Shown here: in pieces, positions 17,261-27,785 of the stretch
How the letters are laid out: each line of letters begins with the position of its first letter
Position numbering within the stretch: position 1 is the stretch's first letter
DNA from: Acinetobacter tjernbergiae DSM 14971 = CIP 107465
GTDB lineage: Bacteria > Pseudomonadota > Gammaproteobacteria > Pseudomonadales > Moraxellaceae
NCBI RefSeq assembly: GCF_000374425.1
Contig: NZ_KB894375.1
Coordinates: forward strand, 1 to 64,000
Reading direction: 5' to 3'
DNA: 64,000 nucleotides
Program-made: the position numbers and the translations under genes
Notes under the pieces: generated by a model
Seen by the model: the letters and a program-made list of their open reading frames with translations, nothing else
The model's database searches: none
Told to the model about the DNA's origin: nothing

Positions 17261-19300
17261 ATGTCATCTGCCAGTCAACTCAATGACAAGCAACTTGAAG
17301 CTATGAAATATGTTCAAGGGCCATTGTTGGTGCTTGCAGGTGCAGGTTCAGGTAAAACCTCCGTAATTACTCGAAAAGTTGCTTTCCTTGTACAGCAATG
17401 TGGTATTCCTGCACATCGTATTACTGCAATGACCTTTACCAATAAAGCTGCGCGTGAGATGAAAGAACGTGTAGGTAAATTATTGTCTCGTGAAGAAGCC
17501 AAAGGACTCTCAGTTTCGACTTTCCATACTTTTGGCTTGAATTTATTACGTTTAGAATTAAAAAACCTACCACTTAAAGCCAACTTCTCGATTTTAGATG
17601 CGGATGACTGCAAACGAATTCTGATGGACTTAATGCAACGTGACAATTTGTCGGGTGCAGAGAGTAAAGAACTCATCGCAAAAGCAATGAAGAAAATTTC
17701 AGATTGGAAAAATGATCTAGTCTTACCTGAGCAAGCCCATTCAACTTGTGAAACTGTTGATGATGTACAGTTGGCGCATTTGTATCAACTTTATGAACGT
17801 AACCTACGTGCCTATAATGCAGTTGATTTTGATGATTTGATTGTAATGCCAGCTCGCTTACTTCAAGAAAATGCTGAAGTCAGAGATAAATGGCAAAACC
17901 GTGTGCGCTACTTATTGGTGGATGAGTATCAGGATACCAACACGGCACAATATACTCTGGTAAAACTTCTTGTTGGCGTGATGGGGCAGTTCACCGCAGT
18001 AGGTGATGATGACCAATCGATTTATGCATGGCGTGGCGCAAAACCTGAAAATATGGCTTTGCTCAAAGAAGATTTTCATAATTTAAAAGTCATCAAACTT
18101 GAGCAAAACTACCGTTCAACGAGCCGTATTTTAAAAGCAGCAAATGCTGTGATTGAAAACAATCCACATATTTTCGATAAGAAATTGTGGAGTGACAAAG
18201 GGCATGGCGAAAATATTCGTGTGATCACGTGCCTAAATGATGATGATGAGGCCGAGCGCGTTGTCAAAGACCTCATCACGCATAAGTTGATGAATGGTAA
18301 AAATTGGAAAGACTATGCCATTTTATATCGTGGTAATTTCCAAGCGCGGGTATTAGAAACCCAACTGCGTCAAATGCAAATTCCGTATAAATTATCAGGT
18401 GGGCAATCTTTCTTTGCTCGCGCTGAGATTAAAGATGTGATGAGTTATTTACGCCTCATCATTAACCCTGAAGATGATAGTGCTTTTTTACGCATTATTA
18501 ATACACCGAAACGTGCGATTGGACCTGTCACTTTAGAAAAATTAGGTTTATTTTCCCAAGAAAATACTTTGTCGTTGCTCACTGCTGCTTCTGATCAGCG
18601 TTTAGCGATGGTGTTACCCAAAAAAGCAGCGACACAATTACATGAATTTGCTGATTTTATTGCTACTTTTACACGTGAATTGTTAGATGATGATGAGCCT
18701 GTACCTAAAGTTCGTCAAATGATCAATGAAGCAGGCTATATTGATTATATCCGTGAACAAGCGGCGACTCCTGCACAAGAAAAAACCAAACTCGACAGTA
18801 TTGAAAGCTTATATAGCAGCATTCAAAATCTACTGAATCGTACAGATGATGTTGATGAAAAAAATATTGAAAGTGTGATTCGTAAACTGGTATTGCTCGA
18901 TATGCTGGAGCAACAGCAGGAAGAAGAAGATACTGATAAAGTCAATTTATTAACATTACATGCGGCAAAAGGTTTGGAATTTCCTTATGTGTATATGATT
19001 GGCTTAGAAGAAGAGCTATTGCCACATAAGAACTCAATTGCTTCTGAAACCATCGAAGAAGAACGCCGTTTGATGTACGTTGGTATTACTCGCGCTCGCC
19101 AAGGTTTAACTTTGACGCTTGCTGAACAACGTAAGAATGGTGGTCAAATGCGTCAAATGACACCAAGCCGTTTTTTGGATGAATTGCCACAAGATGATTT
19201 GGAATGGCATGGGCGCAAAAAGAAACTTGCGCCAAATGTTGATCCCAAAGAACAAGCTCAGCAATATCTTGCAAATTTAAAAGCATTATTGAAACGTTAA
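17261..19300 (+). CDS. rep: ATP-dependent DNA helicase Rep
   Basis: Rep is a 3'-to-5' superfamily 1 helicase that helps replication forks pass bound proteins. The 679 residues match Rep length (about 673 in Escherichia coli). Motif I is AGAGSGKT at 26-33, Ia is TFTNKAAREMKERV, motif II is VDEYQDTN at about 219, motif III is DDDQSIYAWRGA, and motifs V/VI are LLTLHAAKGLEFPYVY and RRLMYVGITRA. The N-terminal pattern and length favour Rep over UvrD, which is longer with a different C-terminus. It is followed 23 bases later by dut in the same direction. Confidence 0.93.
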   Translation: MSSASQLNDKQLEAMKYVQGPLLVLAGAGSGKTSVITRKVAFLVQQCGIPAHRITAMTFTNKAAREMKERVGKLLSREEAKGLSVSTFHTFGLNLLRLELKNLPLKANFSILDADDCKRILMDLMQRDNLSGAESKELIAKAMKKISDWKNDLVLPEQAHSTCETVDDVQLAHLYQLYERNLRAYNAVDFDDLIVMPARLLQENAEVRDKWQNRVRYLLVDEYQDTNTAQYTLVKLLVGVMGQFTAVGDDDQSIYAWRGAKPENMALLKEDFHNLKVIKLEQNYRSTSRILKAANAVIENNPHIFDKKLWSDKGHGENIRVITCLNDDDEAERVVKDLITHKLMNGKNWKDYAILYRGNFQARVLETQLRQMQIPYKLSGGQSFFARAEIKDVMSYLRLIINPEDDSAFLRIINTPKRAIGPVTLEKLGLFSQENTLSLLTAASDQRLAMVLPKKAATQLHEFADFIATFTRELLDDDEPVPKVRQMINEAGYIDYIREQAATPAQEKTKLDSIESLYSSIQNLLNRTDDVDEKNIESVIRKLVLLDMLEQQQEEEDTDKVNLLTLHAAKGLEFPYVYMIGLEEELLPHKNSIASETIEEERRLMYVGITRARQGLTLTLAEQRKNGGQMRQMTPSRFLDELPQDDLEWHGRKKKLAPNVDPKEQAQQYLANLKALLKR

Positions 19301-19323
19301 GAAATAGTCAGTAGGAAGTTGTA

Positions 19324-19776
19324 ATGAAAGTCCAAGTTAAAGTATTAGATGCGCGTTTAGGTCAAGAGTGGGCACTGCCTTCGTATGCGACTACAGGTTC
19401 AGCAGGTTTAGATCTACGTGCATGTCTAGATGAAGCCATTGAAATTGCAGCAGGTGAAACGGTCTTAGTGAAAACTGGCTTAGCAATTTATATCGAAGAT
19501 CCAAACTTTGCAGGTTTAATTTTACCGCGTTCAGGTTTAGGTCATAAGCACGGTATCGTATTAGGAAACTTGGTGGGTTTAATTGATTCTGACTATCAAG
19601 GCGAGTTGATGATTTCGGTTTGGAATCGTGGGCAGAACACCTTCCGTTTAGAGCCAGGTGAGCGTTTAGCTCAATATGTTTTAGTGCCTGTGGTACAAGC
19701 TGAGTTTGAACAAGTGAGTGAATTTGTCGCAACTGAACGTGGTGCAGGTGGCTTTGGACATACAGGTCAGCACTAA
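19324..19776 (+). CDS. dut: Deoxyuridine 5'-triphosphate nucleotidohydrolase
   Basis: dUTPase cleaves dUTP to dUMP and pyrophosphate, keeping uracil out of DNA and feeding thymidylate synthesis. The 150-residue protein has all five trimeric dUTPase motifs: [43 protein letters not shown] and the C-terminal [10 protein letters not shown] arm that closes the active site. It starts 23 bases after rep and is followed by a hairpin, then algC and argB. Confidence 0.97.
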   Translation: MKVQVKVLDARLGQEWALPSYATTGSAGLDLRACLDEAIEIAAGETVLVKTGLAIYIEDPNFAGLILPRSGLGHKHGIVLGNLVGLIDSDYQGELMISVWNRGQNTFRLEPGERLAQYVLVPVVQAEFEQVSEFVATERGAGGFGHTGQH

Positions 19777-19796
19777 GTTTCGTTAATTATCACTTT

Positions 19797-19830
19797 AAAT
19801 GCAATGCTTTACTGAAAAGCGTTGCATTTG
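19797..19830 (+). terminator. Hairpin after dut
   Basis: AAATGCAA-GCTTTT paired with AAAAGC-TTGCATTT around a short loop. The T tail is weak, so it may be an attenuating or partial terminator. Confidence 0.55.
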
Positions 19831-19972
19831 TCATATTGATTGTTCCCTAGATTTGTATTAAAAAGCAGCTGATGAATTACTTTAATTTTTCTGAATAAGG
19901 GTTATTTAATTTCTTAATAGTTTCTGTTTTCTTTTTTGAATCAGCTAATGATTATAAAAATAGGGGTTTACT

Positions 19973-22307
<2,335 letters not shown>

Positions 22308-22373
22308 TTTTTGAAAAGTTTGCACAACCTCATGGAATGTGTAAGATCACATATCTTGTGTATAGGTATTTCT

Positions 22374-22466
22374 TTACTTTTCAAGGATGAAAAGTAACAA
22401 AAATCCTTTGTTTGACTGACGGCACGTCCTTGATACCGCAGTCAAACGGGCGGCATCCATGCCGCC
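22374..22466. repeat. Three-hairpin intergenic element
   Basis: Three consecutive inverted repeats lie downstream of argB: TTACTTTTCA/TGAAAAGTAA (22374-22397), GTTTGACTG/CAGTCAAAC (22410-22447) and GGCGGCAT/ATGCCGCC (22449-22466). The last two are GC-rich compared with surroundings. The organisation resembles a dispersed palindromic element, but copy number outside the window is unknown. Confidence 0.55.
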
Positions 22467-22582
22467 TCCGCGATAGTTAATAGATGTTGATATTGAATTT
22501 AAGTCATGATCTGTTCATCTTTTATTCATTGAAGTGTCATTGAAGCGATTTAAGGTAACTCTAGACATAAGGAGCTTTCATT

Positions 22583-23359
22583 ATGCTAGAAAAATTAAAT
22601 CATTATCGCCAGACATTAACTTCACCTTTACGTCAAAAGCCGTCACCAAACCAATTCCGTTTTGGGTGGGTGGATAATCTAAAAGAATTACAAGAAGTAC
22701 AACGTTTTAGAGCAAATCAATTCTCTCATCAATTTGGTATCTCTTTTGAAGATGGGCTAGATCAAGATCTTTATGATTTTGGTTGTGAACATGCGGTGTT
22801 ACGTGAAAAATGGACGGGTGAAATTGTTGCCTATACACGTCTTAAATTGTTTCAAGGTCATGAAATTGGGCAAAGTTATAGTGCTAAAGAGTTTGATGTT
22901 GTTCCAAACTTTTCACATTTGCCAAGTATCTTGGAAATAGGGCGGACGTGTGTACATCCGCAATTCCGTTCTGGAAAAGCATTATCAATGCTGTGGTTGA
23001 ATTTGGTGCCAAAGGTACTGTGGTCTATGCGTGCGAAGTATGTGATGGGATGCGTGAGTATTCATCTTGAAGATAACTTGGCGCGAGCTTATTACACCCA
23101 TCGTCAAATTCAACAATTGGCTGATCATCAGATTATTGATATCCGTTCAAACCGTGCATTTGAACCAGAACGCCCTGAATATAGTTTTCCGCAAGATGAA
23201 CGTATGCCAAAGCTTTTCGATACCTATCTTGGCATGCAATCCAAGCTTTCAAAACAAGCATTTTATGATGAAGATTTTAAATGTTTAGACTATTTTGTGT
23301 TCTTAGAAATTAACAAGATCGCAACTTCTTTTGTGATGAATAAAATGGTGCAACGTTAG
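22583..23359 (+). CDS. GNAT-type acyltransferase, OlsB-like (ornithine lipid synthesis)
   Basis: A 258-residue protein resembling the PF13444 acyl-ACP-dependent N-acyltransferases, of which OlsB makes lyso-ornithine lipid from ornithine and 3-hydroxyacyl-ACP. Visible signatures are RFRANQF near residue 40, the EIGRTCVHPQFRSGKAL core, and HLEDNLARAYY. The start ATG is preceded by AAGGAGC. It is flanked by the structured element upstream and the amidotransferase downstream, and appears to be a single-gene unit. The substrate is inferred from family resemblance; autoinducer or haemolysin-like acyltransferases share this fold. Confidence 0.7.
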   Translation: MLEKLNHYRQTLTSPLRQKPSPNQFRFGWVDNLKELQEVQRFRANQFSHQFGISFEDGLDQDLYDFGCEHAVLREKWTGEIVAYTRLKLFQGHEIGQSYSAKEFDVVPNFSHLPSILEIGRTCVHPQFRSGKALSMLWLNLVPKVLWSMRAKYVMGCVSIHLEDNLARAYYTHRQIQQLADHQIIDIRSNRAFEPERPEYSFPQDERMPKLFDTYLGMQSKLSKQAFYDEDFKCLDYFVFLEINKIATSFVMNKMVQR

Positions 23360-23456
23360 TTATATCATTGTTAATCTAATACTGAGCACATATTGAGATT
23401 TACAAGATGTCTGTACCTCATGCACAATAGGCACAGATGTTAGATAGTTAGAAGAT

Positions 23457-24305
23457 ATGTGCCAGCTATTAGGAATGAATTGCGCGACTCCGACGGATAT
23501 TACCTTTTCCTTTCGTGGATTTTCCCAACGAGCAGGGGTCACGTCTGATCATTGTGATGGTTTTGGTATAGCATTTTTTGAAGACAAAGCATGTCGTTTG
23601 TTTGTTGACAATCAATCGGCAGTTGAATCTCCGATTGCGGACTTAGTGCGTAATTATCCAATCAAATCGCGTAATGTGATTGCACATATCCGAAAAGCAA
23701 CTCAGGGTAAAATTACCCTAGAAAACTCACATCCTTTTTTACGTGAGTTGTGGGGCAGACATTGGATTTTCGCACACAATGGTGATCTACACGATTTCAA
23801 TCCTCGTTTGAGTGGACGTTTTGAACCTGTTGGTAATACCGATAGTGAACGTGCTTTTTGCTATTTGTTAGATCAGATGGTTGAAGCATTTGGATATACA
23901 GAGCCATGTATAGAAAAAGTTTTTTCTCTTTTAGAGCGGATTTCGCCTGAAATTGCTGAGCATGGTACGTTTAATTTTTGCTTGTCTAATGGGCAAGCAT
24001 TATTCAGCTATGCAACGACCAAACTACATTGGTTAGTACGAGAATATCCATTTCAACCTGCACATTTAATTGATTTAGATGTAAAAGTTGATTTTAGTGA
24101 AGTGACCACACCACAAGATCGGGTTGCAGTCATCACGACTGAACCTTTAACACATAATGAGTCATGGACTGCCTATCAAGCTGGTGAAATGATTTTATTT
24201 CAGCATGGTCAACCCATTAAGCATGCACTCACTCGAGTTGAACGTCTCATTCGAGAAGCAGAAAATCCAAACCTAAAACGCGTGACGAGAGCGGATCAAT
24301 ATTAA
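23457..24305 (+). CDS. Class II glutamine amidotransferase (YafJ-like)
   Basis: A 282-residue protein starting Met-Cys, so Cys2 would be the N-terminal nucleophile after Met removal. Class II (Ntn) amidotransferase features follow: RGFSQRAG, DGFGIAF, VIAHIRKATQG, the oxyanion segment FAHNGDL and the GNTDSERAF glutamine-binding loop. It resembles Escherichia coli YafJ, whose acceptor substrate is unknown. No synthetase domain is fused to it, so it would hydrolyse glutamine for a partner or act alone. It stands alone with about 280 bases of AT-rich DNA after it. Confidence 0.88.
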   Translation: MCQLLGMNCATPTDITFSFRGFSQRAGVTSDHCDGFGIAFFEDKACRLFVDNQSAVESPIADLVRNYPIKSRNVIAHIRKATQGKITLENSHPFLRELWGRHWIFAHNGDLHDFNPRLSGRFEPVGNTDSERAFCYLLDQMVEAFGYTEPCIEKVFSLLERISPEIAEHGTFNFCLSNGQALFSYATTKLHWLVREYPFQPAHLIDLDVKVDFSEVTTPQDRVAVITTEPLTHNESWTAYQAGEMILFQHGQPIKHALTRVERLIREAENPNLKRVTRADQY

Positions 24306-24587
24306 TCAGTATAATAAAAATTAATAGATGCTATATCATTTATTTATAGTATCTATTCTTAACTATTTATATTTTAATGAAATTATAATTATTTTTCTCG
24401 AATTGGTTAAAAAATACTTGAGTGTTTTAATCGGTTAAAATATTTAAATAAATATAAAACAATAGGTTAATTTATTTTATTGAAAATATTTGAAATCTGA
24501 CAAAAATGCTGTGTTTTTATTTAATTGTTTAGCCGATATTATGTCCTTATTCAATAAATCACATTGGTTTTAGGGATAGAGATAGGT

Positions 24588-25037
24588 ATGAAATGGTCTG
24601 CCGAATATAATACAGGAATAGAAGTTATCGATGATCAACATCGACGTATTCTGGATTATATTAATGAAATCGCTGATTTAAAATATTCCCATGATCGTGT
24701 CAAAATGAAGAGTGTATTAGACAATATTATTGATTATACACAGTCACATTTTACCTTTGAAGAAAGCTTGCAAGAAGAAGCAAATTATAAATATCGTGTG
24801 CCACATAAACGTGTGCATGATTTATTTATCAAAAAGATAGAGACTTATCGTGAACGTTTTGAATTAGGGCATGAAATTGATAAAGAATTGCATGAAGCAC
24901 TTTCAAAATGGTTAATCAATCATATTCGGCATGATGATGCTGATTATGTAGGTGCTGTTAGAGAAAATATGGTTGGCATTATTAAAGAAAATGAAAAGAA
25001 AAAAGGCAAGAATTGGTTTTCACGGTTCTTTGCTTGA
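24588..25037 (+). CDS. Bacteriohemerythrin
   Basis: A 149-residue single-domain hemerythrin, a di-iron oxygen-binding protein. All expected ligands are visible: H18, H54, E58, H73, H77, H112 and D117, within DDQHRRI, HFTFEES, HKRVH and NHIRHDD. I chose ATG 24588 with GGGATAGAGATAG upstream; the open frame reaches 24564 but adds unrelated residues. The C-terminus is Lys-rich. Its role could be oxygen storage, sensing or iron handling; context does not decide, as neighbours are unrelated. Confidence 0.9.
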   Translation: MKWSAEYNTGIEVIDDQHRRILDYINEIADLKYSHDRVKMKSVLDNIIDYTQSHFTFEESLQEEANYKYRVPHKRVHDLFIKKIETYRERFELGHEIDKELHEALSKWLINHIRHDDADYVGAVRENMVGIIKENEKKKGKNWFSRFFA

Positions 25038-25137
25038 CAATAAAATAATAACAATAAGACCTCTTATGGTAGAAAAATAATAAGGTGAAGATGAGTAAAA
25101 AATAAGAGGTCAGATTTATATAATAATAACTAGGCGC

Positions 25138-25170
25138 GGCAAGTCATCTTTATGGTGATTTGCCTTTTTC
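25138..25170 (+). terminator. Rho-independent terminator after bacteriohemerythrin
   Basis: GGCAAGTCATC pairs with GGTGATTTGCC (two G-T type pairs), loop TTTAT, then TTTTTC. A separate 10-base inverted repeat GACCTCTTAT/ATAAGAGGTC lies just upstream at 25058-25111. Confidence 0.7.
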
Positions 25171-25282
25171 TTTGGGCATCTTTTGTTTTGATTTTCAGAC
25201 GTGACAAAGGCAAAATAGATTGAATATTTCATTGTAAGCTCCATAAAGCACAATGAGTTCAAAGCTTTTTAAGGAATGCAGT

Positions 25283-26365
25283 ATGCAGGACATAACTCTG
25301 TCACGCTGGCTTACACCAGTGATGGCGTTTTGCTTATCTTTTGTCATGATTAGCACATTAGCACCAACTGTGGGTATCCAAATTGATCGTCAATTTGATT
25401 TTTGGCTTTTGTGGTTGGGAAGCATGCTTTTATTAGCATTACCGATTGGTTATCTTGAAATTGCTTTGGCAAAACGTTCACAGACAACCGCGCTACAAGC
25501 GCTTTCTACCTTAACACGTGATGCAGATGCTTCACCAAGATGGCGCGTAGTCGGGTGGTTAGCCGTTGTTTTTGTTCCTTTCTTTGCGGGTAGTATTGTA
25601 AATACATCGGCTCATGTTGTGAGTCAGCAGCTTGGATTAAATCTTCCGACTCAAATTATTTTTGCGATTTTTGCCGTTATTGCATTGGGATTGTCTTTTA
25701 TCCCTCGTCAATTTTTGATTGGTTTGACAACAGTTGGTGTTATTGCCGCTTGTATTCTTGCCAATGTAATGGGAACTCATTTAGCCGCTTGGCATTGGAC
25801 GGGGATTGAGTTTAAAGAGTGGGGCAATGCCACTGTTCTTACTCTAGTCGCAAGTGGTTTAGGGCTAGGACTATATTGGCAGAGCAGCCTATCGACTTTA
25901 AGCAAACAACAATCAGCAACAACGTCAGCACTTCCTATTTGGATTGCACAATTGCTTGCGGTTATTGCTTTTGGTTTCTTCTCTGTTCAAGCACAACTTC
26001 CTGCTTTGGTCTGGGGCTTTGCTGCAACGATATCTACTGCTTTGCTTATTCAATGTGCAAAAGAACAGTTAGCACAGCGTCAACTTGCAATCGTGATTCA
26101 ATGGGTTATTGTTCTTGCTGCAATTGCAGTTTGGGCTGTACCACAAGTTGAGCAAATTTTTAATACGCTATTGATGCTATGGGGATTGGCGATTTGTTTG
26201 ATTTATGCCGTATTTGCAGGTTGGATTATGAAGATCAGTCATCTTCGTAAAGCCATGGGCTTTAGTAATGAACTATTTTATAACGTTTGGCGTATTGCGG
26301 TACGTTTAGTTTTACCGCTTTCAATTCTGATTGCGATTGTCGCGGTTATTGGGCAAGTGTTGTAA
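25283..26365 (+). CDS. SNF (neurotransmitter:sodium symporter)-like membrane protein, degenerate
   Basis: A 360-residue polytopic membrane protein with roughly ten or eleven hydrophobic helices. The region LLALPIGYLEIALAKRS resembles the conserved end of TM2 in sodium:neurotransmitter symporters, and the C-terminal block around YNVWRIAVRLVLPLSI resembles the end of that family. The diagnostic TM1 GLGNIWRFP motif is absent, and it is about 100 residues shorter than typical members. ATG 25283 has AAGGAA upstream; the frame is open to 25253. Its stop overlaps the rnfH start (TAATG), implying translational coupling. Transport function is uncertain. Confidence 0.55.
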   Translation: MQDITLSRWLTPVMAFCLSFVMISTLAPTVGIQIDRQFDFWLLWLGSMLLLALPIGYLEIALAKRSQTTALQALSTLTRDADASPRWRVVGWLAVVFVPFFAGSIVNTSAHVVSQQLGLNLPTQIIFAIFAVIALGLSFIPRQFLIGLTTVGVIAACILANVMGTHLAAWHWTGIEFKEWGNATVLTLVASGLGLGLYWQSSLSTLSKQQSATTSALPIWIAQLLAVIAFGFFSVQAQLPALVWGFAATISTALLIQCAKEQLAQRQLAIVIQWVIVLAAIAVWAVPQVEQIFNTLLMLWGLAICLIYAVFAGWIMKISHLRKAMGFSNELFYNVWRIAVRLVLPLSILIAIVAVIGQVL

Positions 26366-26688
26366 TGGAACATGCAAAACAAGTTTGGGTTGCTTTTACA
26401 ACACCTAAACAGCAATTCCATATTGCTGTCACCTTTAATGAAGGGATGAATGCGCAGCAAGCGATTGATGCAAGTGGTATCGCAGAACAGGTCACACTGC
26501 CAGAAGTTCTGAATCTTGGGGTGTTTGGTAGCAAAATTGAAGCGGATACTGTTTTGCAAGTGGGTGATCGGGTTGAAATCTATCGTGCTTTGACCATTAA
26601 TCCAAAGGATATTCGACGTAAGCGAGCTGCACAGAACCCTGTTGGGCGTTTTATTAAAGGTAATCGTTTTAGATCATCAGCTCCATAA
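26365..26688 (+). CDS. rnfH: RnfH family ubiquitin-like protein
   Basis: A 107-residue member of the RnfH/UPF0125 family, a beta-grasp ubiquitin-like fold of unclear function. The signature is visible in VWVAFTTPKQQFHIAV, AIDASGI, LGVFGSK and DRVEIYRALTINPKD, ending in a basic RRKRAA tail. The start ATG at 26365 shares its A with the preceding TAA stop. In many proteobacteria rnfH lies beside ratA and bamE; here bamE is convergent next door, which supports the call, while ratA is not seen between them. Confidence 0.9.
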   Translation: MEHAKQVWVAFTTPKQQFHIAVTFNEGMNAQQAIDASGIAEQVTLPEVLNLGVFGSKIEADTVLQVGDRVEIYRALTINPKDIRRKRAAQNPVGRFIKGNRFRSSAP

Positions 26689-26690
26689 AT

Positions 26691-26725
26691 AAAACCCCTC
26701 ACGAATGACTCGATGAGGGGTTTCT
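26691..26725. terminator. Bidirectional terminator between rnfH and bamE
   Basis: AAACCCCTCA/TGAGGGGTTT stem with an 11-base loop, A tract on one side and T-rich on the other, between converging genes. Confidence 0.88.
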
Positions 26726-26741
26726 TTTCTTTAGAAAGCAA

Positions 26742-27140
26742 TTATAGTGGTGGCGCAGTCAAAATCGCTTCTTTTGATGCAGGTAAACCAGGTTGTGATT
26801 CAGGGATTGTATCTAGACCTTCTAAACGTTCAACGTTGCCATTTGCATCAAAATAAATTTTTAAATGTTGACCACGGGCTGCTGGTATTTTTGCTTTTTT
26901 CGCATAAGTACCAGGCGTATAGTTGTAGATATAGTCCCAGCGTAAAGGATTCAATGGGTCTGTAACAGTTGGGCTGCCCAGTAGGAAACGAACTTGCTGA
27001 AAGCTCATGCCGACTTGTACTTGAGATGCTTGGGCTTTGGTTAATGGTGTTCCTTGTGGAATATCAACTTTATAAACACCAAAGACTGAACAACCGCTAA
27101 GTACTGAAGTGACGAATAACGCCAGCATGATTTTTTGCAT
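26742..27140 (-). CDS. bamE: Outer membrane protein assembly factor BamE
   Basis: BamE is a small lipoprotein of the BAM complex that inserts outer-membrane beta-barrels. The 132 residues begin with a lipoprotein signal ending LSGC (Cys17). The SmpA/OmlA domain follows, with VGMSFQQVRFLLGSP and NPLRWDYIYNY, both typical. A Pro/Ala-rich tail ends the protein. It is divergent from fur, the arrangement found in many gammaproteobacteria, so the 110-base gap holds both promoters. Confidence 0.95.
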   Translation of the reverse strand: MQKIMLALFVTSVLSGCSVFGVYKVDIPQGTPLTKAQASQVQVGMSFQQVRFLLGSPTVTDPLNPLRWDYIYNYTPGTYAKKAKIPAARGQHLKIYFDANGNVERLEGLDTIPESQPGLPASKEAILTAPPL

Positions 27141-27251
27141 TTTGCTACACTATCCTGATAAATGATGATGCATTTGATTCAAGGATAGATCATACTGCAT
27201 CTAAACTCTATTGCCTATTCCAACTTAAGATTTGTTGAGAGACCTTTTTAC

Positions 27252-27689
27252 ATGCCTATTTCCAATCAAGACTTACGCAAAGCTGGACTTAAAGTCACCC
27301 TTCCTCGTATTAAGATTTTGGAATTGTTAGAAAATTCAAAGCAACATCATTTAAGTGCTGAAGATATTTATAAAACTTTGCTTGAGCAAGGTGAAGATGT
27401 TGGTTTAGCAACGGTTTACCGTGTGTTAACACAATTCGAAGCTGCGGGTATTATTCAGCGTCACCATTTCGAAAATAATCATTCAGTTTTTGAAATCATG
27501 CAAGAAGATCATCATGATCATTTAGTTTGCCTAAACTGTAACAAAGTCGTTGAATTTACGAATGATATTATTGAGAAAGAGCAGCATGCTGTTGCAGATC
27601 AGCACAACTTTGCTTTAACTGGACACTCTTTAAACTTATATGGTTATTGTAGTGATTCTGAATGCCAAGATGCTTATCGTAAAAAATAA
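27252..27689 (+). CDS. fur: Ferric uptake regulator Fur
   Basis: Fur represses iron-uptake genes when loaded with ferrous iron. The 145 residues consist of a winged-helix DNA-binding part with GLKVTLPRIKILELL and the recognition helix GLATVYRVLTQFEAAGI, then a dimerisation part with the metal-binding HHDHLVCLNCNKVVEF. The usual second Cys pair is represented by GYCSDSEC near the C-terminus. It is divergent from bamE and followed by a strong terminator, so it is monocistronic. Self-regulation is common in the family; a possible imperfect box is noted separately. Confidence 0.97.
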   Translation: MPISNQDLRKAGLKVTLPRIKILELLENSKQHHLSAEDIYKTLLEQGEDVGLATVYRVLTQFEAAGIIQRHHFENNHSVFEIMQEDHHDHLVCLNCNKVVEFTNDIIEKEQHAVADQHNFALTGHSLNLYGYCSDSECQDAYRKK

Positions 27690-27733
27690 GTCTTATTGAT
27701 TTAAAAATTAATAGTTCACTAAAAGTGAACAAA

Positions 27734-27770
27734 TAAAAAAAGGAAGGTTACAAAAACCTTCCTTTTTTTA
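27734..27770. terminator. Terminator between fur and pilU
   Basis: AAAAAAAGGAAGGTT pairs with AACCTTCCTTTTTTT around a short loop. A and T tracts on both sides let it serve both convergent genes. Confidence 0.92.
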
Positions 27771-27785
27771 TAATCTTAAGATGGA

